From Silene latifolia (lineage: Eukaryota; Streptophyta; Magnoliopsida; Caryophyllales; Caryophyllaceae): a stretch of DNA of 64,000 bases. The first letter of the stretch is position 1; every line of letters begins with the position of its first letter. The notes under the pieces are model-generated. The model made no database searches and was not told where the DNA came from. It was given only the letters and a program-made list of their open reading frames with translations. Below are positions 40,201 to 51,039 of the stretch, piece by piece. Both the position numbers and the translations under genes were made by a program. The stretch is from contig NC_133537.1 in the NCBI RefSeq assembly GCF_048544455.1, positions 70,155,634-70,219,633 of the forward strand. The letters run 5' to 3'.

Positions 40201-41052
40201 TTACAGTGTTATTATGTGAATGTTTCACTTTAGTTCTTTTAATCCACAAAAGTGTCATTCTAACCGTGTGAAGTGTAATTTTAAGGGACAATAGTGTAAT
40301 TTTGGGTGACAATGTAACCACATTAATCATGTTCACTATTGCCTTTTCAAGGATTTACTGTTGCGTATGCTCGGGACGTTTGAGCAACCAGGCACACAAT
40401 CAGACAGCAACTATGACGACCTGTACCAGATCTGGGACACCTTCATCGTCGACAGTGAGCGTACCGTTAACTTGAAAACAGACTTGCTATTTGTCCCGTT
40501 CTGCATTGACGACCATTTCGCATGCGTATGTATCAATCACAAATCAAATACAGTCGACTTGCTGGACGGGCAAAGGCATTCTGATTTGAAAAAGTCGCAG
40601 TTTGGCAAAGCAGCGCGTTTAATTGTAAGTTATTGTCGATCGCTTTCTTCCGAATGCTATCTTTTTTGTTCAATCAGTTTTTATAAGGTAATTATGTACA
40701 TTTGCAGTCTAGCGCAGTGAGTGATTATTTAGAATCACGGGATAAGGAAAAGAAGAACACTAGGGCACGGGAAATTCCTAATTATGTGTTGCGCCAGATA
40801 CCTTTCAGCGGGATGTCACCAACTCTCAACCAACCAGAGTCGGGTCTGTTCACCATGATGGCTATGCTCTTATACGAGGGTCTTCCTTTTGAGCATGAAG
40901 ACCTCGAGAAGAAGAAATCACGGCGCTATTTGGTGATCCAGCTGGTAGCTACCCTCGTTCTGGCAGACATGAACATTTTGCGCGAAGGTGTGCTCGAGAA
41001 GGTCAAAGCTTTTGTTAGCACGAAGGACAAACTGTGGAAGGTAGTACAATGA
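34237..41052 (+). CDS. Double-Ulp1 (C48-like) transposon protein gene, C2 copy
   Basis: The ATG at 34237 (MSEGNEVKSGKSKKAK, lysine-rich) follows a clean acceptor. Exons: 34237-35457 with an inner intron near 34340-34412; 35823 to about 37447 (acidic linker, including the run DDDEEEDNGDEDEGDDEDGD); 37858-38215; 38300-38471; 38755-38880; 38944-39106 (His box GDGDHY then CVCINFLTEQIDYLDN); about 39187-39480 (Cys box, NDVAFS-like here where C1 reads RNDCGVF); further linker exons; about 39985-40122; 40352-40624 (CIDDHFACVCINHKSN then VDLLDGQ); and 40708-41052 (NQPESGLFTMMAMLLYEG, ending KDKLWKVVQ). The last two exons are fully open. The second domain aligns with the first along its length, as in NLMSLNVIECWSILMNHL against EQIMTSVIDGWCLLLNHI. 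Likely a nuclear SUMO-peptidase-like protein encoded by the element; activity and substrate are unknown. Several frames are broken at CAG/CTG sites. Confidence 0.7.
35458..38754 (+). repeat. Intronic TTACACTTTT arrays in the C2 double-Ulp1 gene
   Basis: Introns 35458-35822, about 37448-37857 and 38472-38754 are built of the sense-oriented unit, with GTAAGT-type donors just upstream and AG acceptors just downstream of the arrays. Intron 40123-40351 carries both orientations. The exons lack the unit. Confidence 0.85.
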
Positions 41053-41917
41053 AGCGTAGATGACCCGTGCCAATGTGAAAAAATAACAACCTTAATTTAG
41101 TAGTTCTGTTTTTGTGGGAATATTCCCTTGGCTATGTAAACACTTATTTCATACTTTGTATTATTTGCAGATGTTAGCAACCTTAATGTAGACAGTTAGT
41201 TTTTGTGTAAATAATCTTACAACATTCTATAAAAGAATGCATTTTCCTCTCAAGCAAGATGCACCACAAATCGTCTTTCAATGTATCTAGTTCAACAATA
41301 TAGAGTAATATGTTAGTTAAATCGATCGAGGAAGAAAGTGTGACTGTAATACACAAAAGTGTAATTCTAACCGTCAGAAGTGTAATTCTAACAGGCCATA
41401 GCGATGTGAGATAGACCTTACATTACATAAAATATAAATGTAATTTTAAAAGGCAAAAGTGTCATTTTAGTAGTTTTATTTATGAAAAGATAGTAATGTT
41501 GTTTTACCTATCTAAAAGATGGTGCAATAATAACTATGTTATAAGGCTTTAGTATAGACGAAGTGTAACTGAAATTGCATACTCTGTAATTATAATGAGT
41601 TTAAGTGTAATTTGATCATAACAATCCTACCGTAGCGAGATATGAGGCCATTGCAATTTTATTCCCTAGATATGTGTACTTTTAAGAACATAATTTGTCA
41701 TAATAGTCAAGAGTGAAAATTTCAACGTTCTGAATTTGCACATTATAACTGTGTCGTCTAATAAAAAATACTTCATCAAAATACATTGTAATACCAACGG
41801 CGACCAGTTGTCTTCCTGGCAGTTTGATGTCTAAACACAATACGAAACATCATGTTGTACCTCGTATTTTGTGTAGACATCCCAAAAAATTGTACTACTT
41901 ATTACGTATTATATTGA
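41053..41917. other. Convergent 3' intergenic region of C2
   Basis: Counterpart of 26991-27848. It holds minus-sense oligomer units (AAGTGTAATTCTAAC) at about 41340-41620 and a partial duplicate of the transposase exon 4 head at about 41245-41350. No gene is seen. Confidence 0.6.
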
Positions 41918-44900
41918 TTATTCTAAGATGCCTTCTTCTTCTTCTTCTTCTTCTTCGTCTTCTTCTCCTTCTTCTTCGTCTTCTCCATCTTCTTCTTCTT
42001 CCGACGAGGTTTCTGACGATTGTGACACTGGCGGGTGCTCTGCGAATGGGTTAGGGCAGTTCCTTTTGTCATGGTTAGCTAATCGCTTGCAATTTTTACA
42101 CATACGTTTTGGCTTCCTTGCCAAAGCAACTGCTTTTTCCTTCTTCGACAACATTCTCTTTCCGCTCCCTTTGTTCTTGGATTTCTTGGGCGGCAAAATG
42201 GTTATCTCCTCACTAGGAGAACATCCAAGAATTTTCTCCAACTGTTGTCGTTTATTCAATGGTGATCCTAATGGTGAGAGTTTCTCCTTAAACTGTCTAA
42301 TTAGACTAGAGAAGTTCTCGACATCATTCTTCAATTTGCCCATGAGCAACCCAACTGTCTGATGAATCTTCGACCGCATTACTGACATCGCAATCTGTTT
42401 TCCATCTATTATATCAACGTCCTCAGTTGCTTCACCATTACAATCGAACATTTTAGACAACCTTGCATCTTTACACCATCTTTTAACAATACATTGTTCT
42501 GGAATAATCTTCACTCCGTTTGATGAGTAAATCCATATGACATGCCGGCAAATAATGCCTTTCCTCTCAAGCATTCTGCGCCTACAAGTGGCTTTCAATG
42601 TATCTAGTTCAACAATATAGAGTAATATGTTAGTTAAATCATCGGATGAAAGTGTGACTGTAATACACAAAAGTAGCATTTTAATCAATAAAAGTGTGAT
42701 TGTAACGGATAAAAGTATAACTTTAATCAATTTGTAATTTTAACTACCCAAAGTGTAATACTAATCAATAAAAGTGTAATTTTAACGGATTAAAGTATAA
42801 CTTTAGCAACCCAAAGTATTATTTTAACAACCCAACGTATAATTCTAACAACCCTAGGTGTAAATCTAATCAACAAATGTATAATTTTAACGGATAAAAG
42901 TATAATTTTAGTAAACAAATGCTACAGAATGATACCCGGGCAGTATGTGACCTCATAATTTCTCTCCCTGTTTGCATCTCTTACAGTGGTCACTTCTAAA
43001 GAGCCACACTCAGTGAATCCTCTACTTTTACAAGTACCAATTGAGCACTTGGCCTCTTCTTTAAATTCCTCGAATACTTTATGACTGTACACTTCCGCCC
43101 CATGCACTTCAATAGCTAGATGCGTTGATATTTCAGGGAAACTATGTCTGTTACAGTTGTCAATCTGTTTCTGTGTGTGTCTTTGCTGGTCCATCGCGCT
43201 GTGAAAACGCATCGTAAACTCAACTAATGTTCCTGACTTACTCTCAAATCTCTTAAAAAAACTATTTTCGCTCTCTGATATTTGGGTTGTCCTCATAACA
43301 CCTCCCATATCTAGGTCCCTACAATGAGCCATAACCCACTGCTTCCTTTTAGCGTACATTTCTTGGAACCAGTCAATGTTATTAACATTGTGTTCCCTGC
43401 CAATTTCTTCCCATTTTGCATCGAACTCTGCCGCTTCAATGTCTTCATCCCATATTATGGCATTCAATTTCTTTAGAAACACTGAATAATCATCTCTCGC
43501 CATTCCATACTTGCTTGGAACCTTGTTCATGATATGCCACATACAATAGCGGTGGCGCGTTGTCTTGAACACCAATGGCACCGCTTTAAGAATACCAGGA
43601 TCCTGATCGGTGATAATGTACTTAGGCTCTTTGCCACCCATCGCATCCAGAAAACGGGTGAACACCCATTTAAACGAGTCTGCATCTTCATGAGCAACAA
43701 GCGCTCCACAGAAAGTGACTGACCGTTTATGATTATCAACCCCCGTGAAAGGTGTGAATGACATGTCATACTTATTGGTGGAATACGTCGGATCGAATGA
43801 CACCGCATCCCCAAAACCGAGTAGTTCCTTCTAGCGATCCCGTCGGCCCATATAGCTTTACTAAGGCTACCGTCAGAATCAACATCATAGTCAAAGAAGA
43901 ACCTTGGTCTCGTAATGACCAATTCCTTAAAGTGGTCCACGAACATCTGACCGTCCCGTTCATGAATGTAGCATTTCACATCCCCGTGAAAGTTCTTAAA
44001 AGAATTCAAACTAGCACCGATGTTTTCAAACCCATTAACATGTTCCTTCAGAATTTTGTAAGTCTTCGTAGCTCTTATCTTGTTTGTTGATTATTGACAA
44101 TCTTTTAGATGTACGGATTTTAATCATCAAAAACATAATTAAAACAGATACAAATATATCAGTTCAAAAAAAGAAAAGTGTTGCTTTAACAATAGAAAAT
44201 GTAATTGTAGACTCAAAAATTGTCATTTTAGATGACAAAAGTGTAATTCTAACAAAATAAAGTGAAATTATAACATAAACAAGTGTAATTTTAATCAAGA
44301 AAAGTGTAATTTCAATCAACTCAGCCTTGAATTATAAAGGATTATCATTTTGTGATAGTCTGTTATGTTACATGCCAACTTTTGAAACTCTCTATCTCGG
44401 GGTGATAGAGAAAAAGATACAAATGTATAAGTTCAAAAAAAAAGAAAAGTGTTCTTTTAACAAGAAAAAATGTAATTGTAGACGCAAAAAGTGTTATTTT
44501 AGTTGACAAAAGTGTAATTCTAACAAATTAAAGTGAAATTATAACATAAACAAGTGTAATTTTAATCAAGAAAAGTGTAATTTTAATTAACTCACCCTTG
44601 AATTATAAAGGATTATCATTTTGTGATAGTCTGTTATGTTGCATGCCAACTTTTGGAACTCTCTATCTCCTGGGTCGATACGAGTTCATGGTTGTGCCCA
44701 CTGTGGAATCAATTGTAATTCCCCTTCATCAAGAACAACCTAATCCTCGCTTTGTAACCAACACGCCTGACTTTGTGTCTCCTACCCGAGTCCCGGCCGC
44801 CACTACACTCCAATTGTCCCTTCTGTTTGAACCCCTCCCGGTTGCAAACCAACGAGTTTATATTTGATCTCCCCTCCACGCCATCTCTTAGTCGTGTACT

Positions 44901-46130
44901 TACGCACATCAAAACCACAAGCAACAAAGATAAATTCTATAAAATGTCATGCTTCCTCTATTTCCAGGAATTCCTGACCAACATAGGGGGTGAACTTAGC
45001 TTCAACATCCTTGCAAAATTCTTCTTCGTTCGGCTTTCGTTTTCCATTGTGCTCAATATTATCTGACAATAGCGTAATTATTATCAATTGTTTTCATAAC
45101 AACTTAAAGTAACCCATATATTTGTTAAAATTATATATTTCTTAAAATTACACTTTTCGTAGTTATAATTACACTTTTGCCTGTTAGAATTATACTTTCT
45201 ACTATTACAATTATAGTTTATAAACTTGCAAACTTTTTTTTACAATCAACCCTTTGGTTGTTAAAATTACACTTTTCTGTGTTACAATTATACTTGTTTC
45301 TATTAGAATTACAGTTTGAAAACTTACAGAAATTGTCTTTTGCAATCACACTTTTACTAGTAACAATTAATGTTTACAAATTTAGAACTTTTGCCTGTTA
45401 TAATAACAATTTAACTCCGTTAAAATTACGGTCCAATCTGTTAGAATTATACTTTTTATTATTACAATTACAGTTTCAAAACTTGCTTTTCATTACAATA
45501 AACCATTTGGTTGTTATAATTACACTTTTGTCTGTTACAATTATACTTGTAATTATTAGAATTACAGTTTGAAAACTGACATATTTTGCCTCTTACAATA
45601 ACACTTTTACCTGTTAAAATTATACTTTTATCAGATATAATTACACTTTTATAAGTTATAGTTACGATATTGACAATTTCAATTTAAGATACAAATATTA
45701 CACTTTTGAAATTCAATTCTACCATAATAATTACAATAATACTTTGGTGGCTTAAAATCACACCTTTTGATTAAAATTACAATTTCATCGAATTCACCGT
45801 TATAAATTTCAAGCCCGACACTATGATGTTGAACTTATTATTCACGAGTTTAACTTCCATCATGGAGAAGTTTAACTTATTATTCACAGAGTTGATATTG
45901 AACTCCATAATGATGGAGTTCATGTTAAAAGAGTGGATTTACAGATTTTACATAATAAAAAACAAGCTTCAAAAATAACCTAAAATACACTTCCTCATCA
46001 TATTTAAACAACTGTTAATATCTAACCTAATGTTTTCATAAAAATATGATATATAAACTAACATGAAGAAAAAAAAAAAAACAATCCAATATTTACCATG
46101 GCCAAATGGAACCATTTGCAAATCCGCCAT
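41918..46130 (-). CDS. FAR1-type MULE transposase gene, C2 copy
   Basis: Four exons on minus. Exon 1 is 46097-46130 (MADLQMVPFGH; phase 1 donor GTAAAT). Exon 2, about 44640-45062, joins in frame as DNIEHNGKRKPNEEEFCKD and AKFTPYVGQEFLEIEE, then the FAR1-type zinc-binding region ending in GHNHELVS. Exon 3, about 42945-44090, is the catalytic core. One open frame covers 42922-43803, including DPTYSTNKYDMSF, ITDQDPGI, RYCMWHIMNKVPSKYG and DIEAAEFDAKWEEIGREH. Asp residues of the DDE triad lie in DPTY and TDQD; the third acidic residue was not assigned. Exon 4, 41918-42603, carries ERKGIICRHVIWIY (SWIM), CKNCKRLANHDKRNC and a poly-acidic tail. The product should be a nuclear DNA-binding transposase acting on the element ends. 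One small frame break lies near 43810, where C1 reads through (RNYSVFGDAVSFD). Confidence 0.85.
44135..44600 (-). repeat. Oligomer arrays and 271-bp duplication in the C2 transposase intron 2
   Basis: Counterpart of 30061-30602: sense-oriented (on minus) units between the FAR1-domain exon and the catalytic exon, in two tandem copies, each followed by a copy of the exon 2 tail (near 44380 and 44650). Confidence 0.8.
45120..45790 (+). repeat. Oligomer array in the first intron of the C2 transposase
   Basis: TTAAAATTACACTTTTG units on plus, antisense to the transposase, as in C1 at 31040-31740. Confidence 0.85.
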
Positions 46131-46560
46131 TTTTGACGTTGGACGTTGGTCTTGTTGTTTGTTTCTGAGCTTGGAGGATAATAATGGAAGATGATCAAGG
46201 AAGCTGATAATGCAAGCTGATAAAGGAAGATGAGAAATGAAGAAAGTAGGATTTGCTCTCAATTTTCGCCAGTCTGATGAGTTTTTTTTTTCAAATTGTG
46301 TTTTGGTGGAGTATGTTTAGAAATGTGTTGAGGAAGGTTGTTAAGTGATTATGCATGTGTTTGTGTGTGCACAGTGGGTAATAGCCAATTGTACTGACAC
46401 ACACATCCTCTCTCCTGCTCACCCTATTTCCTTTTTTTTTTCACGCCTATAATGGCCTTAAAGTAGGCAAATCTCCACTCTCCATTCTCCTAATCCAAGG
46501 GCCCTAATAAAGACTTAGGGACTCAAAAGATATTAAGGACTTAGAAGAACTTATCACTAT

Positions 46561-46618
46561 AGATAGATAGATATATATATATATATATATATAGATAGAT
46601 AGATAGATAGATAGATAG
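46561..46618. repeat. (TA)n/(GATA)n microsatellite
   Basis: A short TA core flanked on both sides by GATA repeats, separating C2 from element E. Confidence 0.95.
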
Positions 46619-46779
46619 GATCTTGTTAGTTTGGTTTCTTATGGTGAGTTGTGAGTTTGCGCTTTAAAATCTCAACCACTAGATTATATTAGAGATGGAT
46701 GGCCAAGATCTAATCTTACATGTCATATAAAACCATTGTCATTTACTTATTTTCTCTTTTTTCTAATGTTACTTTTTTT

Positions 46780-47345
46780 TTACTTTAATTTTTTTTATCT
46801 CTTTTTTTTTTACCTCGTGTTATTATGCTTTTTTTTACAACTTTGATTTTTTTTTCTCTTATATTTTTCTCTAATTTTCTCATTATGTTACCTTTTTTTC
46901 TTTTTCTTTTTTGTACCAGATTTTTTTTACTTGAATTTTTTTTACTCTTATTTTTTACCTCGTGTTATTATGCTGTTATTGTGCTTTTTTTTTTTTACTT
47001 TGATTTTTTTTCTCTTTTTTTTTACCACATGTTATTGCGCTGTTATTGTTATTCCGCTGTTATTGTGATGTTATTCTGCTGTTATTGTGATATTATTCCG
47101 GTGTCACTCTAATTTTTTTACTACTTTGATTTTTTACTATATTTTACCACGTGTTATTGTGCTGTTATTCTGGTGGTATTGTTATTCTGGTGTTATTATG
47201 ATGTTGTTCCGGTGTCACTTTGATTTTTTTTTACTACTTTGGTTTTTTTACTCTTTTTTTTCACCACGTGTTATTGTGCTGTTATTCTGGTGTTATTGTT
47301 ATTATGGTGTTATTGTGATGTTATTCCGGTGTCACTTTGAAATTC
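46780..47345 (+). repeat. Degenerate tandem array of about 115 bp in element E
   Basis: Three to four copies of a block made of a T-rich run with TACTTTGATTTTTT, then CACGTGTTATTGTGCTG, then several GGTGTTATTGT units, ending TTCCGGTGTCACTTTGA. The open frames here (Phe/Leu-rich) are low-complexity artefacts. Confidence 0.8.
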
Positions 47346-47539
47346 AAAGTAACAATGCAAATATTGCCTTGCTAAAATATAGTCACAATTAATTTCAAGT
47401 TATTATTAGCAAAAATTACACATACACGATACGATCCAAATTGTCGAGAGTAAAAATAATCTTTCTAATAAATGCATTGAGGCGGGTGACTTGGCAGCTC
47501 GGGTGCTTAATAAATCCGATCTCATTGGTTCAAGTTTAA

Positions 47540-47960
47540 CTCAGATTGCCTGTCAAGCTGGGAACGTTTGAGGATGACAAAGGGTCATGTAGTCTCACTT
47601 GGTCCTGAAAACAAATCATCTTCATCCAAGGCCATTTCAGCTTGTGCAGTGGCTGTATTTCTAGTTGTCCTCTTCTTTGCAGTGTTTCCATGTTCATTTT
47701 TTTTTCGTGAAAAATGGAATTCAAAAGCAATAATGAAAACAGGAAAATGCAAGAAGCAAAACAAAATCCAACATACTAACTACCCTTACTGTTATCAACT
47801 GCAAAAAAAAAACACATCATTCAGGGATGTTTTTTTTGCCAAGCAAATCCAATTCAGTCCTACCTGCTCAATCAAGAAATTACCGTATTCGCTGCAATTC
47901 TACTCTCTGCTGCAATTCTACTCTCCAAGAGGCGTCATTTAGGTCCTACAAATCTTCACT
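47540..47960 (-). pseudogene. Possible captured gene fragment in element E
   Basis: On minus, a frame near 47570-47720 reads TAKKRTTRNTATAQAEMALD then EDDLFSGPSETT, with normal-looking composition. A TTTTTTTGCAG acceptor-like site is at about 47800-47815. I do not recognise the source gene. It may be chance. Confidence 0.3.
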
Positions 47961-48167
47961 ATATGACAAATATGAGTGGCATTCAGGTTTGATATATATA
48001 ACAATGCTAGTGGCATTCAACGAAAAATCAACCGTGCATATAAACCGGATTGGTTAAGCCAAGAACATACAAACAGTATTACAAATTGACGATTCAATAA
48101 AAAGTAAAACGTAGAAAATGAAATCTAAATCATCATTAACTATAAACTGGAACAGAGAGCGAACGAG

Positions 48168-48303
48168 TAGTACTCACCCCGTCTCATTAAATTATTTAAG
48201 TTTTGTGTTCTTTGTAAAGAGTATTTTTATCATAGGTAAACAAATAATTGAGATGAAGAGGGTAAAAGGTAAACAAATGACTTACCCGGATGGAGTAGTA
48301 GTA
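48168..48303. mobile_element. Stowaway-like MITE
   Basis: About 135 bp with inverted ends: left ACTCACCCCGTCTCATTAAA, right GACTTACCCGGATGGAGTA. The left end resembles the Stowaway consensus CTCCCTCCGTCCCATAA, and TA lies at both borders. It is nested in element E. Confidence 0.5.
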
Positions 48304-48345
48304 AAAACGAACAAACCAGTGACAACTTAGAAATCATTAGCTAGA

Positions 48346-48475
48346 ATGCAATTTGGTTTCAAGGATCAGAAATCATAGAGATAGAAACAACTAAATTAGC
48401 TAAGAATGCAATTTGGTTTCAAGGATCAGAAATCATAGAGATAGAAACAACTAAAGAAGCTAAGAATGCAATTTG
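48346..48475. repeat. 60-bp tandem repeat, just over 2 copies
   Basis: ATGCAATTTGGTTTCAAGG recurs at 48346, 48406 and 48466, with the intervening AGAAATCATAGAGATAGAAA almost unchanged. Confidence 0.95.
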
Positions 48476-49095
48476 GTTTCAAGGAAATCTCGCACTCCTC
48501 AACAAGAAAACCCAAATTTGCAAGTCAAATTTTTTAACAATTCTGCAAATTGAACAACACAGAACAATTATGGATCAAGCTAAGTCTTAGAAAGATCCCT
48601 AAATCGATTCTCTTACCATTTTCGAAATCAAAAATTGATTCCTAAATTGATCATTGAAATTATAAATTAGGTATGCAGCCTCTAATGATTTCTCTTCGTC
48701 CCTTCGATGTCGCTCCTGTAATTCGTCCCTTCGATCTCGCTTTTGTAATTGCTTTGATATGTGCCCTTCAATTTACTTGGTTTAGCCTCGCTTTGGGCCA
48801 TGGCATGGCTCGATTGTCGGTGTTGCGGTTGTGCTCAATGATGTGAGACAAGGGTGAGCAAAGTTGCGTGATGGTGGCAGCTGGGCGAATTGAGATGAAG
48901 GTGCAGTTCTGGGCTGCTTGAAATGAGATCGACGCTGATGGGTTTTGCCTGAGTTCATCCGGAAGTTGACGGCTGCTAGCTTTGTTTTATTTTTGTAATT
49001 CAATCCCAGCCGTTAGTTTTGCTTGATCTGATGGCTGATATTTGTGAGCACACAAACTCACAACTCACCGTAAGAACCAAACTCACGAGATCCCG

Positions 49096-49097
<2 letters not shown>

Positions 49098-49147
<50 letters not shown>

Positions 49148-49170
49148 TATATATATATATATATATATAT
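49098..49170. repeat. (TA)n microsatellite between E and D
   Basis: TA tract of about 73 bp with one GATA interruption. The short open frame running into it is an artefact. Confidence 0.95.
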
Positions 49171-50263
49171 AAAAAGTTCTCAAAGTTCCTTACATCTATG
49201 AAAGTCCAAGTTTTCTAAGGCCTTTGGATGAAGGGAATCGATGGGTGAGATTAGATCTCAATGGAGGCTTATAAACCAATCTCCTCTAATTAGCTACTCA
49301 ACTCAATTAAATTCCTCCCTAATCATCATTCATCCCTCATTAAATCATTATCACAAACCCCTCATATCTCTCTATATCTCACATTCTCACATTCTCTCAT
49401 CAAACAAAAAAAAACCAAAAACCCAAAAAAACCCAAAAACCACCACCACCAAAAAAACCAAATAAATCAAACAAAACTTCCTCACCCACCACCACCGACC
49501 GCCACCTACCACTCCGCTTATCCCTATACTTCCTCCTTCCTCGGCCTCCTGTCACCACCCACCGTCACCACACACCCCACGGCCGCCGCAGCACTACCTC
49601 GACGCAGCCCACACGGCCTCCACCTTCTTTTCAGCCCACCAAACGTCGCCTCCTCCTTTTTAGTCCAAATTTTTTTTTTCTTCTTTTTCTTCTCTCACGT
49701 CTCCTGTTTCTTTTTATTTGTTTTTTTTTTCCTTCTTTTTCTTCTCTCACGTCTCATGTTCTCTTTATTTGTTTTTTTTTTTTTAATTTATTGTTGTTGG
49801 TCATATGGTAACACCCACTAGATCTACACTTTCTTTTTCTATTTTCTTTAGCAAATTTTGATATGTGGGTGTTTTTTTTCTTTTTCTTCTCTCCCCTGTT
49901 TCGAAATTGTTAATCTTTTTTTTCATTTTTTTTTTTTTTTTCAGATTTCGTTTATGATCTTTTTTTTATATTGTTTTGTTTTGTTATTTTTCTTATTTTT
50001 TCTCCTGTCATTTTTACCTTTTTTTCTCTTTTTTCGCTTGTTTCTTATTTTGTTTTGTTGGCGATGTTGTTGAATGTGTTGGTGACTCGATTTTTTCAAA
50101 TCTCGTTTCACCTTTTTTCTTTTGTGTATTTTTGTTTTATTTTGTTTCTGATTTTGTTTTTTAAATTTGGGAATTAGTGTAGTTGTTGGTGTTTTTGGTG
50201 TCCTAGATCTATTTATTTTTCTCATATTCTCTTTATTAGTTAATTTTTATCTTCTATTGAAAT

Positions 50264-50850
50264 TAACATTACACTTATTTATATTAAAATTACACTTTTG
50301 TTAGTTAAAATTACACTTTTGTCTGTTACAATTACACTTTTGTTAGCTAAAATTACACTTTTGTTGCTTAAAATTACACTTTTGTCTGTTAAAATTACAC
50401 TTTTTCCGGTTAAAATTACACTTTTTCTCGTTAGAATTACACTTCTTCTCGCTAAAATTACACTTTTTATCCTTGGAATTACACTTTTTTCTGCTAGAAT
50501 TACACTTATATCCATTAGAAATACAATTATTTATCTCAATGGACTTGGTTATATTCTCATTGGACTAATGTTACACTCTCAATGGACTGAAATTATATTC
50601 TCACTGGATTAAAATTACACTTTCGTGGACTAAAATAACACTTTGTTGGACTAAAATAACACTCTCATTGGACTGAAATTACACTTTCTTGGACTAAAAT
50701 AACACTCTCATTGGACCGAAATTATACTTTCTTGGACTAAAATGACACTTTCCTGGACTAAAATAACACTCTCAATTGACTGAAATTACACTTTTCTGGA
50801 CTAAAATAACACTTTTTGTCGTTAAAATAACACTCGTAAAATGCTAAAAT
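50264..50850 (+). repeat. Left-arm TTACACTTTT array of element D
   Basis: About fifteen regular units of GTTAAAATTACACTTTTG (50270-50520), then GGACTAAAATAACACTTTC-type units up to about 50850. Paired frames rich in SVILT and ITLL on the two strands are repeat artefacts. Confidence 0.9.
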
Positions 50851-51039
50851 TACAATAAGTTGTGATAAAATTTTAAAAATTTAAAATATTATTCGTCAAA
50901 ATCACTCAAAAAAGACTGAAGTTAAACTCGTAAAACGCAAAATTCTCGTAAACATTCCTTAAAATTACAAATTTCAAAATAATATCCGTTAAAACCGCTA
51001 AAGTGTAACTTAGTAAATTGATAGTGTGTGTATCTTTTA

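Larger units (their letters stand above)
32553..46560. mobile_element. Element C2: 14-kb Mutator-like element, second tandem copy
   Basis: Second copy of the C element, in the same orientation, with all parts of C1 at an offset of 14,076-14,079 bp. Identity is very high throughout introns and arrays. Differences are small clusters, mostly at CAG/CTG. The termini match C1 exactly for tens of bases. C2 is the better reference for most of exon 3 of the transposase and the second Ulp1-like domain; C1 is better at a few other points. The pair could be a tandem duplication by unequal exchange, two insertions into one microsatellite, or an assembly duplication of one locus. Confidence 0.85.
46619..49097. 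mobile_element. Element E: non-autonomous TIR transposon
   Basis: The left end reads GGATCTTGTTAGTTTGGTTT and then GGTGAGTTGTGAGTTTG. The right end, read inward on minus, is GGGATCTCGTGAGTTTGGTT and then GGTGAGTTGTGAGTTTG. These inverted repeats of about 45 bp are the clearest in the window. The interior has a T-rich tandem array (46780-47345), possible captured gene fragments (47540-47960 and 48480-48960, no family recognised), a 60-bp triplicate (48346-48475) and a Stowaway-like MITE. No transposase is visible. It lies between TA tracts, so target duplications cannot be scored. Confidence 0.8.

Noticed and set aside
50279-50515. Frames with repeated SVILT/ITLL and similar repeats at 21488-21715, 33426-33752 and 35567-35794
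   Set aside because: Translations of the TTACACTTTT oligomer; they exist on both strands and only within arrays.
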